A stretch of 64,000 nt of DNA from Euonymus europaeus (GCA_963580455.1 OY756970.1:12834001-12898000); one strand, 5' to 3'; positions 22,706 through 34,058 are shown, counted from the first letter of the stretch. Program-made: numbers and translations. The notes: generated by a model not told the origin, from the letters alone.

Positions 22706-23737
22706 ATGCCAGAACGTCGAATCGATTCAAAAATCCTAAATGATTCTGCCAACCGATCGGCCATGAGCTACCTCCGTGACCATTCTCTGCTGTTCTTGGT
22801 CGATCCTGATCCAATAGACGAATTCTCGGTGTATCCTCACATCGTTCGCTCCTTTTACCATACTCTTCTCAAGTTACCTCACTCTTATGGCACTCAACCA
22901 GTGTATCAAGTTGACATCCCTGGTCTTCGGCTTCAATTCACGACAGCGGAAATTTGCTCATGTTTAGGCTATCCACCTACCGCTGACGTTGCTGTAGGTT
23001 TTCAAGCTCCGATCTCTATTTCCCATCAAGAGATGATTAATGATATGTGTCAAGGGTGACACGATCTGAATAATGCTACTTCTACACGTCGCTCGTATTT
23101 GCCATTCACGATGTGGATGCTTGATGATGTTATCCGAAGTAACCTTTTTCCCATTAGACACAGTCAACAATGCCAGGGTAACATACTTTCCGCCCTATAT
23201 TACATGTATCGCGGAGTGTGGTTTGATATTGGCCGAATTTACCTTGAGAGCATTCTTAAGGCGAAGGCCCTTGTGGAGAAACAAACAACCAAGGTCGGGA
23301 GATTATATTTCCCGAGACTCATCACGCGGTTGCTTTTCAGTATGAGCATTCGCCCACCTCATAGTCAGACAACTTCCAATTATCCAGTGACTATTTTGGA
23401 GAACTCTACTTGGTGTCAGAGTACTAGCCACATGCTTTCCAGTGCTTGTAGACAACGAACATCGCGACGTCCAGTTGCTTTACCACTAGAAGCGTCTGAC
23501 TCTTCTGCTACTGCACTACCTCCGACTGACCACATTCACGACATCTTAGCCCGTTGGACAACAACGACTGGAACACATGCTGAATGTCCTCATGAATATG
23601 GTGTGGCGCTAACCATTTTTTCCTCCCACCATTGTCCAAGCATTTTCCACCTCAGGTTGTATTTTTCTATCCCCTGTTTCCTTGCATTGCATTGCTTTTC
23701 CATACTTCGTCATTTTCACATTGCGGACAATGTTTAG
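22706..23737 (+). pseudogene. Third ORF of the Athila-like element (env-position ORF)
   Basis: From ATG 22706 the frame reads through one TGA (23057-23059). It includes SAMSYLRDHSLLFLVDPDP, YPHIVRSFYHTLLKLP, LRLQFTTAEICSC and GRLYFPRLITRLLFS. The second element has a homologue at 62190-63215 (TLRDHSLMFLVDSDP, YPRAVRQFYRTLKKLP, GRLLFPRLITRFLLS). The pattern resembles the 'putative plant transposon protein' family found in many plant elements; this was judged by eye. No signal peptide or membrane anchor typical of an envelope was seen in the conserved part, so 'env-like' describes only its position. The last 60 or so residues may be non-genic read-through. Confidence 0.7.
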
Positions 23738-24709
23738 TTTATGTTGGGGGTGGTGGCATATTCATGCAATTTGATGATTTGGTACTGGTACAATTAGTTT
23801 GAGTCAATTTTTCTATCTGGATTATTAGAAAGCAACTTTTAACACACTTTTGTCCACAAATACTAAGTCTTATGGTAAGATGGATGATAATGCATATGAC
23901 TAAGAATATTTTCTAGTTAAAGCACAAATGAGTGGAGAGAAATGAGAAAATAACTTATGAACTTACATTGATCTTTTGAAATGGATAATTGCTGTCAATG
24001 AACACCATTACATGGTTTGTGGAATGATTGGATGAATGTTGAGGATGATATTGATCAATGTTTGAGAACAATGTTGTACTTTTATTGGGCCTTTGTTTGA
24101 GATGTTCTATATTATGAATTCGAGACATAAACAAAGAAAAGAAAAAAGAATGATGAAAAAAGAAAGACAAAAAGACAAAAAGAAAGAAGAAAGAAAAAAA
24201 GAAAAAAACATTGTTATGTGTATTCGTCATCTTTCAATAGATAAGTTTTTCTGTAATAAGGCTCTATTAGTTTGTTAATTGAAAAAAATTTGATCAATAG
24301 AATTCCAAAGCAGGTTTGTAGTAAGACTGTAGGAAGTTCTAGACAGCTAATATATCATTTGATCAATGTTTGTTTATTTGTTTGTCCTTAAATTGACTTT
24401 TCTTTTGAGTGCATATCTATTTTCCAACTCCATGAGAGAAATTCATAGCACATAAATCCTTCTCTACCCTGTGAGAATATGGAGTTGAGGCTTTTACTTG
24501 GATAATTTTGAGGTTATATGCATTATGGATTGTGGTACGAAGGTTTTGGCTTAGCACACACACACAAGTGTTTGAAGTTGTGACTATACTAATCTGGATA
24601 GGAATTGTGATCTCTTACCTTTTGTTCTAGTATTGTTGCTGTCAATAATTTCTCATAACATTTTTACGCTTGAATTACTAGGGACTAGCAATAAGCTGGT
24701 TGGGGGTTG
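23738..24709 (+). other. Long 3' non-coding region of the Athila-like element
   Basis: It starts with a purine-rich tract (TGTTGGGGGTGGTGG, 23742-23757) preceded by GCGGACAATG, resembling 63281-63318 of the second element, and ends with TGGGGGTTG at 24701-24709 directly before the LTR. An A/G-rich run (about 24125-24212) gives lysine-rich nonsense ORFs. No gene. Confidence 0.6.
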
Positions 24710-25817
24710 TGATAAGTGCCAGAATATACAATCCTAAAGTGATAAAATACTACCAAAGCAATGCCAAGAGATTGTGCTTAAAAGCTGAATTTTCAAGATT
24801 ATTGTACTTAAGATCTTCTTGGATGTTTTGCAGGTTAAGAGGTAGTAAGAGCTGTCAGAATGAGATTTGATCTTCAAAAAAATTTTAGAGGACACTTCAA
24901 GATTTTCAGGAAGGGCTGGTTCACAAAAATCGGAGTTCGTTTGGGCCTCTAAAGGTTGCCTCGATGTCAAATATGGAAGTTATATCGGAAGCAGAATTTC
25001 TGTTTGAAGACCAGACCTTAAGAAGTTCATAACTTGAGCGTCTGATGTCCAAATTGAGTGATTCAAAAGCCCATAATTATCTACACATTTGTATCTACAA
25101 TATTGATGAAAAGTTTGAGTTCATAATAGGCTTAGTTTAGGCTCAGAATGTATTTTCAAGATTAGTGTATAATTAGAAGTTGATGTCACTGATGATACCA
25201 TTTCCATTCAAAGAGTGGACAATCCACCACATGAATTTGATGGACAATCCACCACCAAAAGATGGCACTAACTCCTCCACTATGTCCTCATTTTCTCTAT
25301 AAATAGAGAGGAGTAGGAGTAGGAGAAGGGGCTAGGAGGAGAAGGAGTAGAATGAGAAGAAGAAAACAAGGCTTGTGTTTGTACTTGTGTTTGTAATTAT
25401 GTTTTTATGTTTCATGTTTTATTTGGTTATGTATAACTAAACTCTTGTTAGTTAGGGTTTGTCTTGAAGCCCTAAGCATGCTTTCAATTTTATAAGTTGT
25501 GTGGATTTCAATTTCTACAAGCATGATTGTTTCTTATAAATTGTTTGAATGTTTTGTGGTGGATAGTGAGTCTTAGCTATTGTTTTCATTAATATCAATT
25601 CTCATTCTTGTTCTTAACGTCAATTTCTTTGTCTTAATTTTTATCTATTACAATACTTAACCCCCTTTTTCCCCCCTTTATAATTGTATTACTTATATTC
25701 AAGTGTTAGATAGTATATCTATTAGCATCACTCCTTGTGGGATCGACTCTTACTTATTCACTATATATTAGTTGTACATTTGTAAGTTTATTTTAAATTG
25801 TTACTAACGACATAACA
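24710..25817 (+). repeat. 3' LTR of the first Athila-like element
   Basis: It opens TGATAAGTGCCAG after the purine tract and ends near CGACATAACA (about 1.1 kb). There is no partner LTR to confirm the end. It includes a TATA region at 25298-25305 followed by a purine-rich stretch. Confidence 0.7.
25298..25305 (+). promoter_or_regulatory. TATA box in Athila-like LTR
   Basis: TATAAATA within CTCTATAAATAGAGAGG, an inverted repeat around the TATA core. The identical 17-base string is in the unrelated copia LTR at about 53393-53410. Confidence 0.55.
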
Positions 25818-26533
25818 GGTCGTGAATTAAGGAGAAATCAGAGAAGTGTCAATAGATTAAAGAATGCATTCATTCCAAGAGGAAATTAGTGTCCCGCTTC
25901 AATGATAATTTTTAAGCACTGGCGACCCATCAACTTGAAGTCTCATAAGTCACGCACCGTATGAGAACAGATCAACAGAGAACGGATCAGTGCTGGCCAT
26001 TAAGAAAAGTTGTGCAATCAAGACACGAATTTTCTTTTCTGGTGTGAGACAAACCTGCAACTAGAGCACCAATTGCCACACAAAATGTTCCAACTTGGAG
26101 AAGCAATTACACTCTGCTTACCTCAAGCCTCCGAGAACTGGTAGATAAAAGTGGATGAACACTGTTGAAAACTAAAATGGAGTTCATGAGAAAAATAAAA
26201 TTCCAGATATCACCATGAGGTTTCAAATTTCAAACACCAAACATCAGGATTAGACTGCACTAAATAATCTTAATTCATTTTCATTTTGTGTTTGAGCCTT
26301 GAAGTGTCTGTTTATTACGTTCTATATATGCTCATATGGAAGGATGATTTCAAGTTTTCAATGTCCATTCAAGTTTTGACAAAAATAAAAGTCTTGATTC
26401 AAAAACTTCAAGCCTATACTTCATTATTGGACGGAAACAGTAATGATAGGCTTCATAGGATATAACATTGCTGGTCCATGGCTATTTTTTGCGCGAGGTG
26501 TGGGGAAGTCAATGTCTTTCAACAACTAAAGAT

Positions 26534-26569
26534 GGGGGGGTGTGGGTGTGGGGGTGGGGGTGGGGGTGG
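26534..26569 (+). other. Potential G-quadruplex tract
   Basis: Five runs of three to seven G separated by one to three bases (G7, G3, G5, G5, G5), followed by a purine-rich AAGAAGG stretch. It satisfies the usual sequence rule for an intramolecular quadruplex. Nothing nearby indicates a function. Confidence 0.6.
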
Positions 26570-27600
26570 AAGAAGGAAGAAGAGAGAGAAAGATCCCTAC
26601 CCCCAGGGCTTCTTTTAGAGGATTTCATCTTCATGGAGCAAGCAAAACTAATAACTAACCAAAATCGGCATTATTGGGATAGCAAGGAGTTAGAAAAAGA
26701 AGTCATGATATATGGCATCGCCCCTGGCAGAAAATAAGCTATTCGAGCAATCACAATAGCAAAAAATTGTTGGTCCAACAAAATTACGAATTGGGTCCCA
26801 TATCTACTCACACCAGCTAAACAGGTCTCGCAATATAGCAAAACATAAATTCCTTCACATTTTTCCTTCTTAATAAAAGCCAAACATCTACAATTTCATT
26901 ATTTATCCAATTTCTAACAAAACTACAAAAAAAAAAATACTGTATGTCACATTTTTTACATAAAATCAAGTCATGTACTCATTCACATAATCAAAACACA
27001 TCTCTTGATACAGGCACATCAACAAAAACATATCTCTCAATATAATGACATCAGTAAAAACACACATTCCCAGACATTATCGCTTCCCCATTTTTGAATG
27101 ACTTAATGACATATTGTGGGTGCTCTTCCAACCTTAAATTGACAAGAATAGATCTTCCATTTCCTTTACCAAATCAAGAAGCCTTTCTGCTAGAAAGGGG
27201 ACCATAGATTCACATAATAACTTTTGAAGATAATTTTCCAAAAGCATCTTAATTTCATCCTCTTATGCAAATAGTAAGTCAAATACAACAGAAAAACACA
27301 CACACTATTAATGCTCTGTTTGTTTGACGGAAAATCAATTTTTGAAAAATATTTTCTTCATTTTATGGTGTTTGGGGATGGAAAATAAAAATAGTAAATT
27401 GAAAATGTTATATAATCAACTCAATTTTAAGACTATAAAAATGGAAAACAACTTCCCTTCTCAACTTTGGGATGTTATTTTCCCCAAAACTATGAGCATA
27501 GATGTGTGAACATATTGATTCACATATTTTTAACCCAATGCACATTTATGACCCGTAATACTTTAACCAAGTTAATTTAGATTGTGTTTCGCGTACATAT

Positions 27601-27735
27601 AAACATATACGTATTATATATATACATATACATATGTATGTATACACACAATAAAAAGACATTTAACAATAAAAAAATGATTTGTTCTCAAGAATTTTTA
27701 TTACTCTCAATATTATATATATATATATGAATTCA
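27601..27735. repeat. AT-rich microsatellites
   Basis: Imperfect TATATA and CATATA runs around 27610-27650 and a perfect (AT)n run near 27715-27729. Confidence 0.75.
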
Positions 27736-27869
27736 TGTATATTCACACGAAACATACACACATCTGAAATCCATCTAGTCAAACATTGTGGTTCAATCAA
27801 TTTTTCACTCTTTTTTCTAGTTGCTCAAATATTCCCATTTTAATATAAGTTCTAACTTTTTGGGAAAAT

Positions 27870-29144
27870 ACTTGGTTTGCAAATGCTTCTTTCACCTTGC
27901 AAGAATGGCCGACCCTTCTCTCTTCAAAACAAACAAAAACCAACTCAGTCATTGGATCAATACATCTTCAAATCTTGGCCCTTGAAGCTACTTTAAATCT
28001 GGACCTTTCTTTAATTCAAATGAAATTGATCTCAGCCATTGAAGATCAAGCCGTTGGACATATTTCTCCACGAAAGTCACCATGGGCTGCACCTTGTTTG
28101 GATCAAACACATTACTCTTCTGTATGTAGCAACTTTCTCCAAAGGATGCCAAACAAGTCCATCTTAAATTCTGGAAATATTACAACTGTATGTCATCTTG
28201 TCTCTCCGTTGTCTCTTCCTTGTCTCCATAGTGCAAGTGTTAGGCACACTACCAACCAAATATTTCAAACTTGTATTCCCTCTACTTTGTTGACTCCAAA
28301 ACAAATGATAAGGCTTCTATAAGTTCTTGAGTTAATTCTCCAGTAATAATAACACAAGGCACACGGCTGGAACCATTTCTTGCACACAAAGTGTCAAACT
28401 TGAACCAAATAGGGTTGACCATGTCCAAACTTGTCTAAATGAGCTTCAAATCATGATGCACAAATTTTCTCAATAGAATCAACTTCATGATACTTCAAAT
28501 AGGCTCATGATGATCAGTTGATTAAGCCTACAAAAAGAATAGATGACAAAACATCCCATTTTTGCTTGTAAGCTCAAAGAGCTTCAATGCTAGCACTTAG
28601 GTTAATCAACATGTTATAAGCTTAATAAAATTCAAGTAAGCACATGATATATCATTTCATATATAATTGAACGTTCATACAAAATTTCACTTATAACTGA
28701 GGTCATTTGGTCATTCAATTTGATCATGCAAATCTCAACTAGCCCAGTTTAATGACTGCACAGGTGAATTAATTTCAACAGAAAAATTGAACATGATAAA
28801 CTTAAAATTGACCTGACACTATTTGACAATGAAAAATTCCAGAGTGTCTTAAATAATTTTTAGAATAAGAATCAAGTCAATCAGAGCTCATATGAATACG
28901 TTATGACTGTTCAACCAATGTGTACGCAGTGTGATGTTGTGACAGATTTTAGCATTGAAAAATAAGTCAGTCCAGATTCATCCAATTTATATCAAACATG
29001 ATTAAAAAGATATATAATGAAGCCTAAATCAGTAGATATAATTCATTTCATGATTTATCCAAATTCATCCAAAGTTAAGCACAATCAAATAGTCCAATAT
29101 GTATTTTTGCATCAAAACACAAATGTAGGACCTATGGTCCAACA
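27870..29144 (-). repeat. LTR-like dispersed repeat, truncated copy, inverted relative to 40029-42398
   Basis: On the minus strand this begins TGTTGGACCATAGGTCC at 29144 and follows the plus-strand copy starting at 40029 for about 1.27 kb, with many substitutions and small indels. Similarity fades near the shared word GCATTTGC at about 27870. The shared TGTTGG start marks a true element end. The distal half present in the other copy, with the CACCCCCCC...CTTGTG end, is missing here. No coding region. Confidence 0.8.
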
Positions 29145-29874
29145 GTTTCTTGCTCGAATCAACCACAAGTAGATTCTTCCACATGATGTTCTAGAGTCGC
29201 ACTGAAGTCTTCAAACTCCAAGAACACACAAGAATGCCCTCAAAGTGTATTGCAAGAATGCATGAATTTTTATAAAAAATAAAACTCGCTCAAAACAATA
29301 TCTTTTGGTTCATAATAGGCGAGTAAAAGACTTAGGGTTGTTTGGTTACCAAAGGTAATATATATGACATGTGTAGAAACCAATAAAATCCTAGACAATG
29401 GTCTAAAATGTATGCATAAAATTAACCCTCACGAAATTAGAAAAAAGATTGTTTCCTAATCTTGGAATCAATTCCATAAAAGATATGGAAAGACTTCCTT
29501 AATTTAAGGAGATGATTATTTCTAAAAATAGGAAAGAGATAAATCTTAATAAATAGAGATAATTATTCCTAAAACAAACTTGATTTTATTCCAGTCAATC
29601 AATTTAACCAAATCAATTAATTAAATAAAATCAGTTACCAATTAACACATAAAATAAAATCACGAAAAATCTAAGATGCAAGTTTTCAAAAACCTGATGC
29701 TTATGTAGGTTACGTGCAGCTTACCTAGAATCACTGTTAGCTTATGTAGGCTACGTGCAGGTTACATGACAGCTTTGTGTTTGATCTTCAGTTCTAAATC
29801 AACCTGCATTCTAACCCAATGTGGATCTCATCTATTGTAATTTGATGTTTACAATGTTGAGCATAGTGTCACAT
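29145..29874. other. Non-coding stretch, no gene recognised
   Basis: AT-rich sequence. The only notable feature is a short duplicated phrase built from GCTTATGTAGG and TACGTGCAG at about 29698-29765. No ORF or RNA gene was identified. Confidence 0.5.
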
Positions 29875-31985
29875 AAAAAACCTTACACCAATGTTATAGA
29901 CAAACTTATTGAATGTTGCAGGTGGTAACGCTTTAGTGAATAAGTATGATATATTATTGCAAGAGTGAACCTGTTGAGCATCTATATCGGCACTCTTATG
30001 GAGTTCATGTGTACTGAAAATTTTTGGGGAGATTTATTTAGTTATGTCTTCTTTTATGTATCCTTCTTAGAGTTGAGTTATACATGCAACATTGTCTGTG
30101 TATAATATTGTTGTAATACTCTTAATAGATTGTAATCTACACTTTTCTTGAATATGAGAAATTATTCCTTTCAGCCACACGCATTCTTGACTAGCTTTGT
30201 AAGTTTTAATTATCTTAGAATGATTAGAGGAATTTGCGGCAAGTGTTTGCTTTACTGATTTATAGAAAATAAAAGTATTTTCAAAATGAAATACGTAACC
30301 AGTTTGCGACTTTACATTATGAGGATCAGATTGATAGTGAGCATCTACATATCCAACCAACTAAAATTTAGGATCAGATGAGTAGAATAGATACAACAGA
30401 GATCCGATTGCACTTAAATATGGTACTTCTGAATCAAGTAATGCCTCCACCTCATCTTGAGGTCGAAATGAATCTTTCTTAATATCAAGTGAACGAGCTA
30501 GCATTGGGGAACTCAAAGGATGTACTTTATCCATGTGGAATTGTTTTAATAGATTTTCAGTATAAGTAGATTGATGAATAAAGATACCATTATTGAAATT
30601 TAATCTGAAGATCAGGATAATGTTTTGTCTTTCTCATATGTTTTATCTCAAATTATGCCTTTAAATAATCAGCGGCTTTAGTATGTTTTTCAGAAGTTTT
30701 AACTAAATTTAAATCATCAACATAAACAACAATTATAACAAATCCATATTCTGAATTTTTAATAAATACGCATGGACAAATAAGATAATTTATAAATCCT
30801 TTTTTAATAAGGTATTCATTTAATCGATTGTACCACATGCACCCGGATTGTTTTAATACATATAATGAATGTTGGAGTTTGATTAAACACAATCTTCTAG
30901 GTTTTGCTTCAGACAACTAAAATCTTTCAGGGATTTTCATATAAATTTCATTATCCAATAATCCATATAAATAAGTTGTTACTACGTCAATAAGACACAT
31001 AGTCAGTCGTTCAGCGACTGTTAAGCCAATTAAGAATCTAAAAGTGCTTCCATCTATGACAGGAGAATATGTTACATCATAATCAATTTCAAGTCTCTAC
31101 GAGAAAACTTGTACTACAAGTCTTGCTTTATAACGAGTAATCTCATTATTTTCATTTCGCTAGCGCATAAACACTCATTTGAATTCTACCGATTGAACAC
31201 CTTCTAGTGTTTGGACTACAAGTCCAAAAACTTATCTTTTTGATAGAAAATTTAATTCTGTTGTCATAGCTTTTTTCCATTTAGGCCAATCACTTCTATG
31301 TCGACATTCATCAACAGATTTAGGCTCAGGATTCTTATTACTTATGGTAATGTCTATAGCAACTGCGTATGCAAATATATTGTCAACAACAATCTTACTT
31401 CTATCCGAACTTCTTTTATGTGTTATTGAGCACTCATTATTTTTATCATCAGGTACTTGTATCTTTTCAAGAGATATTTTTCTGAAGTTCAAGATTCAGT
31501 AAGTGCATTATCTTTAGAAGTATTCTTTGCAAGAGAAATATGCTCTTCTAAAGTAGGCTCTGCTAGAGCTCTGGTAAGAATTTGAACATTTCTCTTTTGA
31601 GGAAATCTATCTTTAGCTCCTGGTGGTCTTTAACATGTCTAACGTGGTTTTAATTCATCACTTGTTGTTTGTCCTTCAAAAACATTGATACATATAGTAG
31701 AATTTCTAGCTGCAATATGTGATTACAAAACTTTTGAATTATCATTAAATGCATCAGGTAATTGATTAGCCATGCCTTGTAAATTAACAATTTTCTGAAC
31801 TTCAAGTTCACATTGTTTTGTTCATGAATCAAAATAAGATTGTGTCACAGTGTTCAAAGTAATATTATCATGCTTATGATGCTAAGAATTTTTGCTTCTT
31901 AAAGAATGAAAAAAAAATTCATTAAAGTGATAATCTACAAACCTAGCTTTGAAAATATCATCAGTTAGTGGTTCAAGGTATTTGA
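29875..31985 (-). pseudogene. Ty1/copia polyprotein fragment, strongly decayed
   Basis: Read leftwards from 31985: integrase C-terminal part (YLEPLT, TKQCELEVQKI), the linker (RSKIVVDNIFAYAVAIDIT, DWPKWKKAM), reverse transcriptase (VVYVDDLNLVKTS with YVDD at about 30715), and RNase H (YVDAHYQSDPHN, LYTDNVACITQL), ending near 29875 in a degraded NLADLFTKALP-type tail. Frameshifts and stops occur every few hundred bases. It is the same copia family as 2-1598 but on the other strand and much more decayed. No LTR was recognised at either end. Confidence 0.88.
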
Positions 31986-32349
31986 AGCAACTGGCTCAAA
32001 AAACAAATGAAGTCGCCACCAATTGGTTATAAATGCAATTAGGCAACTAACATATAAACCTGTGAACCAGAAATTAGGGTACGAGGGTCGATTGAATGTG
32101 AGGAAGGTGTTAGACACCCCATAAATTCTGTTTGAAAACAGTTACCGAATTAATTAATTTACTATCTTAATAAAAACTTGCTCTTTGCCATATATGATCA
32201 TTTTGAAGGATTTGTTTGGAATTTTATGTCTCGTCTTTGATTTCCATAATTTCTATAGAAGAAAAATGAAGCAATCTTAAAAGAGTAGTAAAGCTATTTT
32301 TGTGTAGGAGGGAAATTTCCATTTTGATTTAAAAAGAGTTTTGGAAAAC

Positions 32350-32885
32350 CATCTATCAACTAATGATAGTTTTTGAAAAATATTTTAAATAAAGATTTGA
32401 TTTTAAATTAAACATCATACCAACTTATGATAAGTTTAATTTAAAAATATACCAACTTATGACAAAAGATATTAGGTTTTGAAAATAATTAACTTATGGT
32501 ATTGGAACAAATTTTTTATTTTGAAATACCGACTTATGGTATTGAAAGGTATATCTTTATGTTTGGAAAATGAATTGGATTTGAAAAGGAATTGAATTTG
32601 AATTTGAGAATACCAACTTATGGTATTGAAAGGGATTTAACTGTAAAAATAAAAATACTAACTTATGATATTTGTTGGATTTAATTTTGAAGTTGTCAAC
32701 TTATGGTAAAAAATGGTTGAACTTGAAATACCAACTTATTCAACACCAACTCGTGGTATTGAAAAGAAAGAATTGAATTTAAATTTGAGAATACCAACTT
32801 ATGGTATTAAAAAGGATTCAATCCTAAAAAAACAAACATGTGATATTTCTTTGATTTAATTTTGAAGTTGCCAACTGATGATAAT
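32350..32885. repeat. Degenerate repeats of AATACCAACTTATGGTATT
   Basis: About twelve copies at irregular spacing (30-80 bases), for example near 32415, 32448, 32486, 32527, 32608, 32654, 32693, 32728, 32792 and 32868. The unit is an interrupted inverted repeat (AATACC...GGTATT), and linkers repeat TTGAATTTGAATTTGAGA. Confidence 0.7.
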
Positions 32886-32959
32886 CTTTAGATTATGTTT
32901 GCTAGAGGTTTCCTATCAATTTATCAAGCCCAAACATATACATACATGCCTATGTAAAT

Positions 32960-33125
32960 AAATAATGTCCCTAAACAATATACATAAACAATATATATAT
33001 ATACATTTATATACACACACAGCAGAGCCAGTATACATATATTATATTCCATATATATATACACACACGCAAAATATCACGTATGTCTATACATATATAC
33101 ACAACACCACACACAATATATATAC
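32960..33125. repeat. TA/CA microsatellite region
   Basis: Runs of ATATATAT and ACACACAC, directly left of the TIR element. Confidence 0.75.
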
Positions 33126-33147
33126 AAACGAAGGGGCTCGCATGAGG

Positions 33148-33177
33148 GATCCCGCACAACTTAAGTTGTGTGGGATC
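33148..33177. repeat. Palindrome in left TIR
   Basis: GATCCCGCACAACTTAAG centre followed by its complement with a single mismatch (30 bp). It corresponds to the perfect copy at 33969-33998. Confidence 0.85.
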
Positions 33178-33204
33178 CACTTCCAGACCGTCGGATTAAT
33201 CCGA

Positions 33205-33386
33205 ATACTAAAACCAGCTAACCTAGCATATTCATTGTAAAAAATTTGGGCTTCCTTAATAGATTCGAACTCTTGTCCAACCTTTGGAATTTTTTCAGAC
33301 AATACATGAGGCACAAATTCTTGGACATTATTTGATGAATAACCCAAATTATCTTCCTCAATGGAATGCACTTCACTAGTCTCCAT
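33205..33386 (-). pseudogene. Captured FAR1 DNA-binding domain fragment
   Basis: The minus-strand frame from ATG 33386 gives METSEVHSIEEDN, then VLSEKIPKVGQEFESIKEA and IFYNEYARLAGFSIRI, the hallmark opening of the FAR1 domain of plant FHY3/FAR1-related factors (WRKY-GCM1 type zinc domain). It then runs straight into the TIR palindrome (NPTVWKW), so the metal-binding residues further on are absent. Light-signalling or transposase-derived factors carry this domain, but only its first 30 or so residues are here. Whether it is transcribed is unknown. Confidence 0.75.
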
Positions 33387-33933
33387 TACCAACAAATAAA
33401 GACTTGTAAATCAAATTATACCAGGGAGGGCAGAATACAGGTTCTTGAAGATAAAATCAGCACCACGGCACCACCACTCTGCCGCAATTCACCTATGAAT
33501 TTAATCTAAAATAAGTTAACTTGTTCAAATGTAAAATCCAACTTGTAAATGATTTAATTTCTCTAAAAATCTGTAATAATTGAAACTTACTAAATTGGAA
33601 TCACTTGGGTGAATGGAAGCTGAAACTCACCCAAATGCTTTCATTTGTCGACTATTGACGAACTGGACAGAGTTGAGTCTGGACAAGATTGGGTTTTGGC
33701 CGAAAGAGGTTGAGATTGCTGAGTGCGATTTGGGCGAGCAAGATGAGAAGAGCGATGAGAAGAACGATGAGAAGAGCTAGAACGAAGGAAGGACGGATGA
33801 GAAGCTGGAGTTGGAACGAACAGCAGTTGGAACGAAGGAAGAATACAGCTGGTCTGGAACGAAGAAAGGACCAAATGAACTGGAACGAAGGAAGGAACTG
33901 GGACGAAAGAAGGACCAAATGAAGGAATTTTTT

Positions 33934-33963
33934 CCAGACCGTCGGATTAATCCGACGGTCTGG
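33934..33963. repeat. Perfect 30-bp palindrome (outer copy) in right TIR
   Basis: CCAGACCGTCGGATT followed by its exact complement. The left TIR keeps only the central CGGATTAATCCG at about 33192-33203. Confidence 0.92.
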
Positions 33964-33968
33964 AAGTG

Positions 33969-33998
33969 GATCCCGCACAACTTAAGTTGTGCGGGATC
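33969..33998. repeat. Perfect 30-bp palindrome (inner copy) in right TIR
   Basis: GATCCCGCACAACTT followed by its exact complement, extended to 32 bp by one more G/C pair. Five bases separate it from the palindrome at 33934-33963. Confidence 0.92.
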
Positions 33999-34013
33999 CC
34001 TCATGGGAGCCCC

Positions 34014-34016
<3 letters not shown>

Positions 34017-34058
<42 letters not shown>

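Larger units (their letters stand above)
18613..25817 (+). mobile_element. Athila-like Ty3/gypsy element, lacking 5' LTR and gag
   Basis: The element starts inside the protease (KALLDLGASVN) and runs through reverse transcriptase, RNase H and integrase, a conserved spacer, a third ORF, a long non-coding stretch and a 3' LTR that begins after TGGGGGTTG at 24710. The third ORF after pol and the LTR opening TGATAAGTGCC fit Athila-type elements. The left junction with the copia LTR is at a 7-bp microhomology. It is decayed by in-frame stops and small shifts. Confidence 0.85.
25818..27869. other. Non-coding stretch, no gene recognised
   Basis: No ORF with recognisable similarity. Contents noted are a G-rich tract (26534-26569), AT dinucleotide runs (27601-27735), and AT-rich unique-looking sequence. 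Confidence 0.5.
31986..33129. other. Repeat-rich non-coding stretch
   Basis: Starts at the broken end of the copia fragment. It holds a degenerate tandem array (32350-32885) and TA/CA microsatellites (32960-33125). No gene. Confidence 0.55.
33130..34016. mobile_element. TIR element with palindromic ends, carrying a captured FAR1-domain gene piece
   Basis: An 887-bp element bounded by inverted repeats of about 75 bp, GAAGGGGCTC at 33130 and its complement ending at 34016. The right TIR contains two perfect 30-bp palindromes, and the left TIR has degraded versions. The interior is not TE-derived: on the minus strand a pyrimidine-rich leader with repeated TTCCTTCGTTC words (33778-33925) precedes a coding piece matching the start of a FAR1/FHY3-type DNA-binding domain. 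No transposase is present. The flanks are AT microsatellite, so the target duplication cannot be read and the superfamily is unknown. Confidence 0.7.

Noticed and set aside
22706..23737. Retroviral envelope gene
   Set aside because: Only its position after pol suggests it; the conserved part shows no signal peptide, cleavage site or membrane anchor.
24093..24278. Lysine-rich small protein ORF
   Set aside because: It is a low-complexity A/G-rich run in the 3' non-coding part of an LTR element.
26468..26737. 89-residue ORF with Gly/Trp/Val repeats
   Set aside because: It is a translation of the G-rich tract with no domain similarity.
27897..28322. 141-residue ORF
   Set aside because: It lies on the antisense strand of the LTR-like repeat; the copy at 40029 does not preserve it.
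33641..33978. Overlapping ORFs in several frames on both strands
   Set aside because: They are open because of the purine/pyrimidine-rich GAACGAAGGAAG repeats; only the FAR1 piece has recognisable protein similarity.
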